Source: Microcoleus sp. FACHB-831
GTDB lineage: Bacteria; Cyanobacteriota; Cyanobacteriia; Cyanobacteriales; FACHB-T130
Direction: 5' to 3'
NCBI RefSeq assembly: GCF_014695585.1
Contig: NZ_JACJON010000073.1
Coordinates: forward strand, 124,001-188,000
DNA length: 64,000 bases
Part shown: positions 54,450 through 63,898 of the stretch, piece after piece
Layout: every line of letters begins with the position of its first letter
Numbering within the stretch: the stretch's first letter is position 1
Position numbers and translations under genes: made by a program
The notes under the pieces: model-generated
The model's database searches: none
What the model saw: the letters and a program-made list of their open reading frames with translations, nothing else
Told to the model about the DNA's origin: nothing

Positions 54450-55208
54450 CTCAGCTCTCCAACTCTCGTACTAACTACTGAAGGATAGCTAACTTTCTAT
54501 CTAATGCACGATAAATAAATTGTTAGATTTTGTAAACAGCGCCGTACAAATTATTACTACACCAACCTTTCCCACAAAAAAAATAATGCTCTTTTTGCGG
54601 GCGCTTTTAGGATAATTTTACAATTTTTCAGCCACGTCTTCCCCCTAATTGTATATTTGATTACTTCTTTTCTTAACACTCAACGCTCTTAAACTAACTA
54701 AGTCGTCTAGTGGTTGTTCAAGCTCGCGCTCAATACTACAAGGCTCCCACAAGACAGGGAGTTTTTTGGGCTTGGGGTGTTGGGGATACTTAAATTGTAA
54801 ATTTTTCTTCCAAAGGCCTAAAAAGCTCTTGCTGCAAACAGCTTAGGAAAAATAGGGTTTGCCGCGATCGCCATTTGGTATGGAAATTTCATCTGTAGCT
54901 CACACTCTTGTATACGCGATCGCACATTGAGTTAACATTATGCCCATTCGTCAGGTAGAAGTTAAGGAAAACCGAAACAGTTATTCTTGCTTACTAAGGA
55001 CAACAGCTCAATGGCAATCTCCTGTGGGAGCTTCTAAGCGGGAAGTAAAATAGCGATTACTGTCTATCGTTGTAATATATTCCGCCCCTGAAACTCCCAT
55101 TTTATCTCTTAGCAGGTATTTATAAATTCGGCTGTTATCTCCAGTTAGTTTATTTTTATTTATTCGTGATATTTTAATATTGATAAACTCAATAGCGAGA
55201 TAAAATTT
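54450..55208. other. Long AT-rich intergenic region
   Basis: About 760 bp with only a weak 37-codon plus-strand ORF at 54940-55053 (starting MPIRQVEVKE). HIP1-like sites occur near 54865 and 54918. The region holds the promoter of the leftward PAS-CRP gene. I see no clear terminator or RNA gene. Confidence 0.4.
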
Positions 55209-55424
55209 ATGCCAAAGTATCAGTTTCATGATGAAATAAGCCTAGCAGAAACAGCCGAAGAATTGGGTAAAAAAGCTATGTCGTTAGGGCTTATACCTAG
55301 CTTCGTAGTACGCTTTTTCCCAGATAGCAGGCAATTCTACATACCTAATGAAAATGAATCAGAGCCTCTTACACCAGAAGAAGCCTACCTACGTTTGAAA
55401 AAATTAGTTGAAGAAGCAGGCTAA
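55209..55424 (+). CDS. Small hypothetical protein
   Basis: The 71-residue protein begins MPKYQFHDEISLAETAEELG and ends LTPEEAYLRLKKLVEEAG. It is acidic, probably an alpha/beta or helical fold, with no cysteine pair, signal peptide or membrane helix. I do not recognise a family. The codon pattern and the well-formed helical ends favour a real gene, but the ribosome-binding site is poor. Confidence 0.5.
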   Translation: MPKYQFHDEISLAETAEELGKKAMSLGLIPSFVVRFFPDSRQFYIPNENESEPLTPEEAYLRLKKLVEEAG

Positions 55425-55732
55425 TAAGACTTTTAAATATTATAAATTATATGTTTTGTAAGGTAAGCATGAGAAAATAATAAAAATATTTATTGTTTAT
55501 ATTGGCTATCTAATTAAGCAGACCAAAAATTAAAGTTTTCTGGTTTTGGGCAGCGATCGCGCCTATATATTGGAGCCAGGGAAATTATACCAACAACACT
55601 CCTGAATATAATAAGATTAGCAGATTGCGGGAGTTGGATAAAACAACAGGTTTATGCCTTTATAAACCCCCAAGCCAAAAAATTAGAGCCACTCACTAGC
55701 TGAGTTGTAGAAGTTTAACAGATCGGCAAATA
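55425..55732. other. Leader region of the alternative oxidase
   Basis: This 308-bp spacer is AT-rich with one HIP1 copy near 55553. A GGTTTATG/CTTTATAAACC pair near 55651-55671 could form a short stem upstream of the oxidase start. No ORF is seen. Confidence 0.35.
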
Positions 55733-56395
55733 ATGATTCAGCTCCTTGTCAATTTTTTAGAATTAGTCTTGTCCGTTTTTTATCGCAATCGTTTCTATCC
55801 ACGATTTTATCTTCTTGAGACGATTTCGAGGGTTCCGTATTTTGCTTATTTGTCTGTTCTTCACCTTTATGAAAGTCTGGGTGCGTGGAAGCAAGCCGAC
55901 TGGATTAAAGTTCACTTTGCTGAATCATGGAATGAGTTACATCATCTCCGAATTGTTGAAGCGCTTGGTGGCGGAAAACATTGGGGCGATCGCTTTATTG
56001 GTCGTATCGGCGTTTTGGGTTACTACTGGACTTTGGTTTTTGTCTACATGTTCTCTCCCCGCTCGGCTTACCACTTTAATCAATTAGTGGAAGAAAAGGC
56101 ATATCACACCTATGATAAATTCCTAAACGAAAATGAGACCGAGCTTAAAACTCAGCCAGCGCCACAAATTGCGATTGATTACTACCGAGATGGCGATCTC
56201 TATATGTTTGATGACTTTCAAACTTCCCATTTGCTTTCGGAACGCCGCCCAAAGATTGAAAATCTTTACGATGTATTTGTTGCCATTAGAAATGACGAAA
56301 TGGAACACCTCAAAACGATGATGACTTGCCAACGACTAGACGCGAAAGAAGTATTGAAGAGTCCCCACTCTCCTGAATTTCAACCCCCAGTCTAA
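55733..56395 (+). CDS. PTOX-like alternative oxidase
   Basis: The 220-residue di-iron carboxylate protein matches alternative oxidase/plastid terminal oxidase. LLETISR supplies the first Glu, NELHHLR the second Glu with its His, and EEKAYHTY and RNDEMEHLKTM the remaining ligands. It oxidises plastoquinol and reduces oxygen to water without pumping protons, a safety valve in thylakoid and plasma membranes. The length is short, like cyanobacterial PTOX. Its stop overlaps that of holB by two bases, so the genes are tail to tail. Confidence 0.93.
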   Translation: MIQLLVNFLELVLSVFYRNRFYPRFYLLETISRVPYFAYLSVLHLYESLGAWKQADWIKVHFAESWNELHHLRIVEALGGGKHWGDRFIGRIGVLGYYWTLVFVYMFSPRSAYHFNQLVEEKAYHTYDKFLNENETELKTQPAPQIAIDYYRDGDLYMFDDFQTSHLLSERRPKIENLYDVFVAIRNDEMEHLKTMMTCQRLDAKEVLKSPHSPEFQPPV

Positions 56396-57345
56396 GCAGC
56401 AGCTTGAATCATTTCTAGCAAGGTTACTTCCCAAACTAATCGCGGCTGGGCATAACTTAGCAGATATTGTCGCGCCTTCTCCAGCAGGGTACAAACGCGA
56501 GGCTGCCTTGTCTGTTGCCACCAAGAATACTGCAAATAATCAACTAACCACAGTTGGGCTTCTGTATCTAAACTCTTATCGATCTTGCGGGCAAGTTCTA
56601 GGGCGTTACGGGGAGATTTATTCACCTGAATTAGTTCGCCAAGTAACTCAGGGGGAATTGCCTGGAGTTGCTGCATTGATGCGATCGCTTCTCCCGGACT
56701 ACCAGCGGCGATCGCTAACACTTCTTTGTGCGACAAAATATCTTCAAAACCGTTTTGCTGCAATACTTGCGCCATTGCCTTTAGAGTCAGCCGATAAAAA
56801 GGAATCCGCGCTACACGCGATACCAAAGTTGGTAACAACGAAGACTCCGAAGGTGCTATCAATATCAGCGTTGCCTGTCCCGGTTCCTCTAGCGTCTTCA
56901 GCAAGCCATTCGCCGCCGCCTCTGCCATTGCCTCCGCCTGCTCTATCACCACAATAGAGCGCGATGCTTCTAGGGGTGGACGACTGAGAAACTGAGCAAT
57001 TTCTCGGATTTGCTCTAAGCGAATTTGAGGGGGAGCCTTGCGCTTTACTCCAGCCGCCGCCGCCTCTGTGGCGGACAACCGCTGACCGTTGTGGAGATAA
57101 GTAGGCTCCACCCACAACACATCGGGATGGTTGCGTTTATGCAGTTTGGTTTGTACCGATGCAACTTTACCATCTGGTATATCTTGACAAAACAGAAATT
57201 CAATAAAACATCGGGCGGCGAGACTTCTTCCCACGCCATCGGCTCCGGCAAAAAGATAAGCTGGAGCAATACGTTTTTGTGCCACAGCAGCAGTCAATAA
57301 CTCGATGGCGTGATGTTGCTCTACAAGTGGTTCAAAAAAATTCAT
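56392..57345 (-). CDS. holB: DNA polymerase III delta' subunit
   Basis: The protein belongs to the clamp-loader AAA+ family, as delta'. Its Walker A reads GADGVGRSLAAR with Arg in place of the catalytic Lys, consistent with delta' not hydrolysing ATP. I chose ATG 57345 (317 aa), where MNFFEPLVEQHHAIELL matches the family start; an upstream TTG at 57378 would add eleven residues. VIEQAEAMAEAAANGLLKTLEEP near 120-143 is a family block. It follows tmk at about 100 bp, a common pairing. Confidence 0.93.
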   Translation of the reverse strand: MNFFEPLVEQHHAIELLTAAVAQKRIAPAYLFAGADGVGRSLAARCFIEFLFCQDIPDGKVASVQTKLHKRNHPDVLWVEPTYLHNGQRLSATEAAAAGVKRKAPPQIRLEQIREIAQFLSRPPLEASRSIVVIEQAEAMAEAAANGLLKTLEEPGQATLILIAPSESSLLPTLVSRVARIPFYRLTLKAMAQVLQQNGFEDILSHKEVLAIAAGSPGEAIASMQQLQAIPPELLGELIQVNKSPRNALELARKIDKSLDTEAQLWLVDYLQYSWWQQTRQPRVCTLLEKARQYLLSYAQPRLVWEVTLLEMIQAAA

Positions 57346-57447
57346 ATGAAGGGAAGTCAAATAAAAAATCGCCCCCAAATCCTGCTTTAGTTTTGCTTGC
57401 TCGAATCTGGGAAGCTTGCACGTAACAAGAATAATGTCAAAAAAATT

Positions 57448-58110
57448 TTAATTGTTAATTTGTTCGTGCCATTGGGTCAAATGATTGTGCAAAATTTGCT
57501 GAATCTGCTGTTGCACTATGGCTTCACTGGGGCTAGCATTTACCCGCACAATCCGCTCTGGTTGAGCTGTAGCTAACTCGCGATAACCCTGGCTAACTCG
57601 ACGATGGAAATCTAAATGGGCTTGCTCCATGCGGTCAGCCTTTCCCCTAGCTTTTGCCCGCGATAAACCTATCTCTACATCGACATCTAGCCAGATAGTC
57701 AGGTCACTTTCGAGTCCACCAGTGGCAATTTGGTTTAGCTGTTGGATGAGTGAGAGGCTAAGACCGCGACCATAGCCCTGGTAAGCTATGGTTGAGTATG
57801 TGTAGCGATCGCACAACACAATGCCTCCTTTAGCCAGAGTCGGCTTCAGAACTTGCTCGACGTGCTGTGCGCGGTCAGCAGCATACAACAATAGTTCTGC
57901 CCGTTCAAACATCGGTTGCCCCCGTTCTTCTAGCAACAACTGGCGCAACCCCACACCTAACTCTGTACCACCAGGCTCCCGCGTGACGACAATTGATACA
58001 TCAGGCTGAATTTCTGTCATCCTTGCCAAGAGCCAGTCGCGCGATCGCTGTATTTGAGTGGTTTTGCCGCAGCCTTCCACCCCCTCAAACACAATCAACT
58101 TGCCCTGCAT
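57448..58110 (-). CDS. tmk: Thymidylate kinase
   Basis: The 220-residue kinase makes dTDP from dTMP. It has the P-loop FEGVEGCGKTTQ at 8-19, the TREPGGTELG block near 46-55, DRYTYSTIAYQGYGRGL near 101-117, and the SRAKARGKADRMEQ lid region near 154-167. It lies upstream of holB on the same strand; the two are commonly linked. The ATG at 58110 is well placed. Confidence 0.96.
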   Translation of the reverse strand: MQGKLIVFEGVEGCGKTTQIQRSRDWLLARMTEIQPDVSIVVTREPGGTELGVGLRQLLLEERGQPMFERAELLLYAADRAQHVEQVLKPTLAKGGIVLCDRYTYSTIAYQGYGRGLSLSLIQQLNQIATGGLESDLTIWLDVDVEIGLSRAKARGKADRMEQAHLDFHRRVSQGYRELATAQPERIVRVNASPSEAIVQQQIQQILHNHLTQWHEQINN

Positions 58111-58411
58111 TACTCAATCCTTATCGCTGGCGCTGTGATATAACTTCCCGTTTATATCACAACTAGCCAAATATTTTTCAACTACTTTCCCGGTTCGCGT
58201 TGAACTGTAGTTCCCAATCTCGCCTAAATCTTGAACCGCGTACAATAAACCGGAACCACCTAACTTTTATCCGGAGGAGCGGGTAAGATGCTAGAAGCTG
58301 ATAAAAGCGAAGTAATTGCTACACGCCTTTACAGAGATACATTGTATCATAACCCTCAACTAATGTTCGATATGATTAGAGGGTCTAGCGTTCTCACGTC
58401 CGGGGTTTTTT

Positions 58412-58759
58412 ATGGCTCGCTATACTTGTTCATTTATCATTGCCGTTCCCATCGATCATCTCCAACAGTTGTTAATCGATGTTTTGGAGTCCTGCCGTCT
58501 TGATATTATCTACAACACTGGGGACTACTTGATGGCGCGTGAAACACCGGGTCAAGTTTCGTTTGGCAAACTGGTTACTGTGGAAGTGCTAATTGATAAA
58601 TCGACCGCCACAGAGCGAGAAGTGCGGTGTAATTTAGTGATTAAGAACGAGGAGTTGCCCCTCCAAGTTGATAATCACTGCCACCAAATGTTTTATACAG
58701 TACACCAGGCGATATCAGAAAATCGCCATTGGCAACTTGTCGAGAGTGTAGCCGGATAA
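58412..58759 (+). CDS. Conserved cyanobacterial hypothetical protein
   Basis: The 115-residue soluble protein begins MARYTCSFIIAVPIDHLQQL. It reads VLESCRLDIIYNTGDYLMARE, then VSFGKLVTVEVLIDKST, and NEELPLQVDNHCHQ. I believe this is a conserved cyanobacterial family of unknown function with an alpha/beta fold, but I have no database support. An overlapping ORF (58288-58503, ATG with GGAGGAG upstream) lies in another frame; this frame looks more protein-like because of its hydrophobic strand pattern. Confidence 0.65.
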   Translation: MARYTCSFIIAVPIDHLQQLLIDVLESCRLDIIYNTGDYLMARETPGQVSFGKLVTVEVLIDKSTATEREVRCNLVIKNEELPLQVDNHCHQMFYTVHQAISENRHWQLVESVAG

Positions 58760-58799
58760 TTTCCCTTTTTTAAAAATTGCGGCGGATGAGGCTCAATCT

Positions 58800-59231
58800 T
58801 TAATAATTCCATTCTTCTGGGTCGCCAATCATACCTGGACTAATTAGGGTAATGTCAAACTCATCGGGTGGCCCAGTAGGAATGACTTCTCGTTTTAAAA
58901 CGTAATATATGGCACGCACCTGCGGGCCAAATACAATTTCGTCCTCATCTTGAAGGTCGTGGGCTGGGAGTTTGCGACCATTAATCAGCAGCCCATTAGC
59001 ACTGGGCTTACCTTTGATATCGCCATCAACAATGCGGTAATAGTAGCTGCCATCCGCACGATCTCGTCGCACCAAAGTCGCATGCTGACGGGATACAAAC
59101 TGTGAGGACAGTTTAATAGTACAGTTCTGATCTCTGCCGATAGAATAGACGGGGCTATCTAAGGTAATTTCCTTACGTCCCTTATCGTCTTCAAGAATCA
59201 ACAAATGGTTGTGATGCTGTTGTGGAGGCAT
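58800..59231 (-). CDS. FHA domain protein
   Basis: The 143-residue protein is essentially one FHA domain with short tails. The phosphothreonine-binding motifs SIGRDQNC (near 25-32), SRQHATLVRR (near 46-55) and SANGLLINGRKL (near 78-89) are present. FHA domains bind phosphothreonine peptides, so it should act downstream of a Ser/Thr kinase; kinase-like genes occur near 10.5 kb. The C-terminus (GPPDEFDITLISPGMIGDPE) is acidic. The ATG 59231 start is plausible. Confidence 0.9.
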   Translation of the reverse strand: MPPQQHHNHLLILEDDKGRKEITLDSPVYSIGRDQNCTIKLSSQFVSRQHATLVRRDRADGSYYYRIVDGDIKGKPSANGLLINGRKLPAHDLQDEDEIVFGPQVRAIYYVLKREVIPTGPPDEFDITLISPGMIGDPEEWNY

Positions 59232-59586
59232 TGAAAAATACTGATAGGAAAAACGCCTGGTTTTGAACTCGCGCTAGCTTCTTTTTCAACCAACGGACTT
59301 CAACTCCCTCACTTGCCCCTGATTAGAAATCCTCAACTGACGCTGACCAATTATGAATAATCATTGATGGCAGGCGGATCAGTCGAAAGAACTGACTTCA
59401 TTAGCCCAAAACCCATTTTGAGGATGGGTAACGCATAGGTTGCTCCCGCTCATGGGGGGTTAGGGGTTCTTACCATCCTATTGTGGCACAGGTCGATGCA
59501 AACGTTGATCGGCAAAGACAGTGTTAAAAAAGGGGCAGGGGAGCTGAGAAGTAGATATAGAGGGGGAGAATTACCCCCATTCCCAA
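59232..59586. other. Intergenic stretch before the P-type ATPase
   Basis: About 355 bp with a small ACCCATT/GGATGGGT inverted repeat near 59411-59430. G-rich stretches follow near 59450-59475 and 59525-59570. No ORF is seen. Confidence 0.35.
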
Positions 59587-62004
59587 TTAGCTATTACCAA
59601 GTTTGAAAAACTTCGCTCTGCGGAGTAAGAGCGAGTTAGTAACAACACTAACAGAGCTGAAGGCCATTAGCGCACCAGCGGCAGCGGGGCTGAGGACAAT
59701 CCCAGTTGTAGGCAGGAGGATACCAGCAGCAACGGGAATACCAAGTACATTGTAGGCAAAAGCCCAAAACAAATTCTGGCGAATTTTGTTAAAAGTCGCA
59801 CGAGATAGCTCAATTGCGGCGACGACATCTAGCAGACGTTCCTGCATTAGCACAATCCCTGCTGTTTCAATGGCGACATCTGTTCCAGCGTGGAGAGCAA
59901 TGCCGACATCCGCTTGCGCTAGTGCGGGTGCATCGTTGATGCCATCGCCAACCATAGCTACTCGCTGCCCTTTGGCTTGCAATTGAGCAATAACGGCTGC
60001 TTTACCAGCAGGGGGGACGCCAGCTATCACGTCTTGGGGGTTGATGCCTAACTGTCGGGCGTTGATCAGCGCCGACGAGGGGCGATCGCCACTCAGCAGC
60101 ATTACCCGCAATCCTCGCGTGCGTAAGCGTTTTAACGTTACTGCTGCATCGGGTCTGATCTCATCCTTCACGGCAATCAGCCCCAATAAAGTATCGTTTT
60201 GGGCGACATAAACGACTGTCTTACCCATCATAGCCAGAGTTTGGGCTAGTTCTTCTTGCTGAGAACTGATGCTTACTTGTTGTTGGGTTAACCATTCTGC
60301 ATTACCCAGCAGCAGGCGTTTGTCTTCTAAATTTGCAGAAACGCCGAATCCCGCTTCTGTCTGGAAATCAGTCGCGACTGGGATAGATAACTCTTGGCGT
60401 TGTGCTTCTTGGCAAATTGCTTCAGCTAGGGGATGAATAGAGCCACTTTCCACCGCCGCCGCCATTTGCAAAAGCTCCATAGGGGAAATATCTGCCAGCG
60501 TCCGACAATCTGTAACTGTAGGATGACCGGTTGTAAGCGTACCAGTCTTATCAAAAACTATAGTATCGAGCTGGTGTACCCGTTCTAGAACGTCGCCGCC
60601 TTTGATCAACAGTCCGCGTTCCGCCCCCATGCTAGTTCCCACCAGAATAGCAGTCGGCGTCGCCAAACCCAGGGCGCAGGGACAGGCGATAACCAAGACA
60701 GCGATCGCTAGCTTCAAACTCAATAGCAACGGCGATAGGTGATGATGGTTCATTGTTGATGGTTCGTGGTTCATTGCCATAAACGATGAACCGCTGACCA
60801 TGACTTGCGGCCATAAATGAGTGCCGACAAAGTACCAAAATAGGAAAGTTAAAGCCGCAGTTGCTAAGACACCATAGGTGAAATAGCCAGCGACGGTATC
60901 TGCTAGATGCTGTACGGGGGCTTTGCGGGTTTGGGCGGACTCCACAAGTGCGACAATTTGGGCTAGCGTCGTATCCGAACCCGTGCGCGTTGCTTGGATG
61001 GCGATCGCCCCCGACTTGTTCAGCGTGCCTGCTGTAACGATATCGCCCGGTTTCTTAGCGACAGGCAGGGGTTCGCCCGTCAGCATTGATTCATCTACAG
61101 TCGTCGTACCGTCGCATACTTGCCCATCTACAGGTATTTTTTCCCCTGGCAATACCCGCAGCCATTCTCCTACACGCACTTGTTCGACGGGAATCTCAAT
61201 CCCTGAACCCAAGGATGCGGGGGAAGTTAAGCGAGCAACTGTTGGTTGAAGGGCGAGCAATGAATGAAAGGATGCCATTGCGCGGCTTCTGGCGCGTTGC
61301 TCTAAGGTGCGACCCAGGAGGATAAAGCCCAAAAGCATAACTGGCTCATCAAAGAAGCACTCCCAACCTAGCTGGGGGAATAGGAGGGCGACGCAGCTAG
61401 TGGTGTAGGCGGTTGTGGTTCCCAACGCTACGAGGGTGTTCATGTTGGGAGCTTTGCGCCACAAACCTTTGGCGCCATCGACCAATATTTCGCGTCCTGG
61501 CGCCATGAGTGCGAGGGTTGCGAGTGCCCAGTGGAACCAAATGTTGGTGAGGAGGAAGAAGTGGCGATCTAGATGACCGATGAGGGAAAGGATGATGAGG
61601 ACGGCTGCGATCGCCAATCTCTGAAACTGCTGCTGGCTTTCTTGCTGCTGTCGTTCTGCGGGGCTTTCTTTTTCGCCAAACTTCGCGCCTGCGACCTGCC
61701 GGGACTGAGTGGGGAAACCAGCATCAGTCAATTTTTTGGACAAATCATCAGGGTCAACCGCACCAGCACTAGACTCGACGACAGCTACTTCCGTGACCAG
61801 ATTGACACAAGCTGAAATCACGCCTGGATGCTGGGTTAGCTGCTTTTCGACTACCTTCACGCATCCCGCGCATCTCATACCCCCGACATCAAGGGTAAAT
61901 TTCTCTAGGGGCGGGGTTGGGATAGCGGTAGCCAGCCTGCTGCGCGTATCCGCGCTACTCGCTTTTTCTGGGCTAAGTTGCATAATGGGAACTGACTGCG
62001 ACAC
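59587..62004 (-). CDS. Copper-type heavy-metal translocating P-type ATPase
   Basis: This P1B ATPase has an N-terminal metal-binding domain with GGMRCAGC (Cys45, Cys48), several transmembrane helices, an actuator domain with TGEPLP, the CPC transport motif in [13 protein letters not shown], the phosphorylation site DKTGTLT, and [10 protein letters not shown]. The CPC motif and GMxCxxC fit Cu(I) transporters such as the cyanobacterial CtaA/PacS types. Which membrane it serves is not visible. An in-frame insertion at about residues 407-425 ([13 protein letters not shown]) of ATGGTTC-type repeat DNA lengthens the loop before the CPC helix. No copper chaperone gene is next to it. Confidence 0.93.
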   Translation of the reverse strand: MSQSVPIMQLSPEKASSADTRSRLATAIPTPPLEKFTLDVGGMRCAGCVKVVEKQLTQHPGVISACVNLVTEVAVVESSAGAVDPDDLSKKLTDAGFPTQSRQVAGAKFGEKESPAERQQQESQQQFQRLAIAAVLIILSLIGHLDRHFFLLTNIWFHWALATLALMAPGREILVDGAKGLWRKAPNMNTLVALGTTTAYTTSCVALLFPQLGWECFFDEPVMLLGFILLGRTLEQRARSRAMASFHSLLALQPTVARLTSPASLGSGIEIPVEQVRVGEWLRVLPGEKIPVDGQVCDGTTTVDESMLTGEPLPVAKKPGDIVTAGTLNKSGAIAIQATRTGSDTTLAQIVALVESAQTRKAPVQHLADTVAGYFTYGVLATAALTFLFWYFVGTHLWPQVMVSGSSFMAMNHEPSTMNHHHLSPLLLSLKLAIAVLVIACPCALGLATPTAILVGTSMGAERGLLIKGGDVLERVHQLDTIVFDKTGTLTTGHPTVTDCRTLADISPMELLQMAAAVESGSIHPLAEAICQEAQRQELSIPVATDFQTEAGFGVSANLEDKRLLLGNAEWLTQQQVSISSQQEELAQTLAMMGKTVVYVAQNDTLLGLIAVKDEIRPDAAVTLKRLRTRGLRVMLLSGDRPSSALINARQLGINPQDVIAGVPPAGKAAVIAQLQAKGQRVAMVGDGINDAPALAQADVGIALHAGTDVAIETAGIVLMQERLLDVVAAIELSRATFNKIRQNLFWAFAYNVLGIPVAAGILLPTTGIVLSPAAAGALMAFSSVSVVTNSLLLRRAKFFKLGNS
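60727..60788 (-). repeat. In-frame ATGGTTC-type repeat in the P-type ATPase
   Basis: Repeated ATGGTTCATTG and GATGGTTCGTGG units encode a His/Asn/Met-rich loop just before the CPC transmembrane helix. The frame is intact, so the expansion is tolerated. Confidence 0.6.
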
Positions 62005-62089
62005 AATACTTTTTTGTTTTTCTTTGTTCGTGGCGCATCTATCTTTTGGGTTAATTGCGAATAAGAATTAACCACGAACGGGGAAACAT

Positions 62090-62150
62090 AAAGAAGAGAC
62101 GCGAGATCGTGCTGCACTTCGGGCCGCTGACGCTAACGTGTCTCTTCTTT
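62090..62150. terminator. Long inverted repeat between the CPBP and P-type ATPase genes
   Basis: AAAGAAGAGACGCG at 62090-62103 pairs with CGTGTCTCTTCTTT at 62137-62150, with one G-T pair, across a 33-base loop. It lies just after the stop of the leftward CPBP gene and before the P-type ATPase start, so it may terminate the former. The AGACGCG core is a frequent cyanobacterial spacer repeat. Confidence 0.5.
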
Positions 62151-62210
62151 GAGCGTAGGCGAAATTACGCAAAGCAGATCCAAAATTATGAACTTTTCTT
62201 AAGCCGCCGT

Positions 62211-63755
62211 TCACTTAGAGCCACTACCTAAGATAAACAGACTGAGGAGAGTGCCGCTATTCCAGAGAGAGTGGAGGAGCATGGGAGCGAGGAGATTGCG
62301 CGATCGCGTGTAAACGATTCCTAACACAGCGCCCAAAGTAGCCAAAGGCAAAACTTCCGAGAGGCTGAGGTGAGCGATCGCAAACAGCAAACTAGAAGCA
62401 GCGATCGCCCCCCAAACAGGGAAGTAACGAGTCAGCGAAGGTAACAAAAACCCTCGAAATATAATCTCCTCAAACAGCGGTGCAGCAATTGATGCCGTAA
62501 AGAAAAATATCCCCAGCGCCACCCCATCCTTACCCTCAAGAACAATAGGAAGAATCGGATTGCTGCCCCCCTGTCCTTGCCACAGTTTTTGGTTAATTAG
62601 CGACACCACAATTACCAAAGGCAGCGCCACAAAATACCCCCCAACACCCCAAAAAATCCAGGTTGGTTTCCATTTAAATTGAAACCAACCTTCTGGCAGC
62701 GGCAAGAAAGATTTTATCGACAGATACAGAACAAGCAAGCTACCAAAAGCCATTAACATATAGCTTGCCAGAACATAGTAAGCTTTTTCCCTCACATCAA
62801 AACCAGCAGGATTTAGAGGTAATAAGCTAAACACCAACGGCAGCACAAATTGACCGACAAAGAAAAAGCCGACAATTAGAACCTGCCAGGTAGTTTCGGC
62901 GTCCCAAGGCGTCGTCCAAGGCAATTGTGCATTTTGGGCAAGGAGCGATTCCTTGCGTTGAATTAGCAGTTGACCCAGCAATACAATCAGCAGCAACACG
63001 CCCATAAAGAAGCCAAAACCAGGGATTCCAGCCACAATTGCTAATTTAATTAGCGCTTGTTCGGCTATTTCTTGTTCGGCAACTTGTATATTGGCTAATG
63101 CTTCCGTTTTTTCCTGCACTTCGTAAAGTTTGGATAAGGAAACATAGCGAAACCATCCATCTAAATTTTTTTCAATCTGCTCCTGTGCATTCATCACCAA
63201 AACTGGTGGATTTTGCCAAAGTCTTATTAAAACATCAGCAGTTTCAGTTATCGCCTTGTGGTGTGGGTTATTGTTAGAACCGTTAATTAACTCTGTCCAG
63301 GTCTTAATAGCAGTCTCAGTTTGTCCTTGGTGAATCTGTAGAATTCCCAGGCGCAAGTTTAATTCCTCAATCAACCCTTCTAACTGATAGAGCGATTTTT
63401 GTAATTCTTGCCGCCCTTCTGGTTGGCGGGGAGAGTCAGCAGCCACTGCTGGGGGAATTAGAACCTTAGCTGCGATCTGCTCTAAAGTATTTCGATCCGT
63501 CTTGAGGACTTCTTCATACTGATTTTGGGCAGTTTTGACTGGTTCGACACCAAGGAAGGTGTCGCGGGCAGTTGTAAAATTGGAGCCGCCAGCCTTATCG
63601 CCCTTCCACTCTGTAGCATGAAGCAGCAGATTAGTTTGATATAACTCTAGGCGGCTCTGGATCTGAGGTTCACCCCAGCTACTTATTAACGAAAGGGTAA
63701 TTTTGGCGATCGCCAAAATTGTCAGCAAAATTAAAATTAACCGCTTAATGGTCAT
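62211..63755 (-). CDS. CPBP family intramembrane protease with helical N-terminal region
   Basis: The 514-residue membrane protein has an N-terminal helix followed by about 210 mostly helical residues. A multi-helix membrane part carries the CPBP (CAAX protease and bacteriocin processing) core. The signature AAPLFEEIIFRGFLLPSL near 425-442 has the Glu-Glu pair and Arg, ALLFAIAHLSLSE supplies a His, and MLLHSLWNSG supplies the last His and Asn. Substrates of cyanobacterial members are unknown. The N-terminal half is TPR-like in helical pattern but lacks clear TPR consensus. Confidence 0.85.
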   Translation of the reverse strand: MTIKRLILILLTILAIAKITLSLISSWGEPQIQSRLELYQTNLLLHATEWKGDKAGGSNFTTARDTFLGVEPVKTAQNQYEEVLKTDRNTLEQIAAKVLIPPAVAADSPRQPEGRQELQKSLYQLEGLIEELNLRLGILQIHQGQTETAIKTWTELINGSNNNPHHKAITETADVLIRLWQNPPVLVMNAQEQIEKNLDGWFRYVSLSKLYEVQEKTEALANIQVAEQEIAEQALIKLAIVAGIPGFGFFMGVLLLIVLLGQLLIQRKESLLAQNAQLPWTTPWDAETTWQVLIVGFFFVGQFVLPLVFSLLPLNPAGFDVREKAYYVLASYMLMAFGSLLVLYLSIKSFLPLPEGWFQFKWKPTWIFWGVGGYFVALPLVIVVSLINQKLWQGQGGSNPILPIVLEGKDGVALGIFFFTASIAAPLFEEIIFRGFLLPSLTRYFPVWGAIAASSLLFAIAHLSLSEVLPLATLGAVLGIVYTRSRNLLAPMLLHSLWNSGTLLSLFILGSGSK

Positions 63756-63813
63756 TCATCCCCCTAACTGTCCTGCATGTCAACACACCGTCTGAGGAAT
63801 ATCTTAGAGCGGT

Positions 63814-63850
63814 GGCCTGTACGGGATAAAATTTTACAGGCCCTTTTTGC
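63814..63850 (+). terminator. Hairpin with T-run upstream of the phosphatase gene
   Basis: GGCCTGTA pairs with TACAGGCC around a 13-base loop, and CTTTTTG follows. On the plus strand this looks like a small intrinsic terminator, but it lies upstream of the rightward gene and downstream of no rightward gene in the window, so it may be a leader attenuator or only part of a divergent promoter region. Confidence 0.4.
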
Positions 63851-63898
63851 TGTTGATTATTCCCGCATAACCAAAGCGTAGCCCTTGCCTCGGAAACT

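Noticed and set aside
54940..55053. 37-codon ORF starting MPIRQVEVKE
   Set aside because: There is no ribosome-binding site, no family likeness that I can name, and no partner gene. Kept as a note under the spacer.
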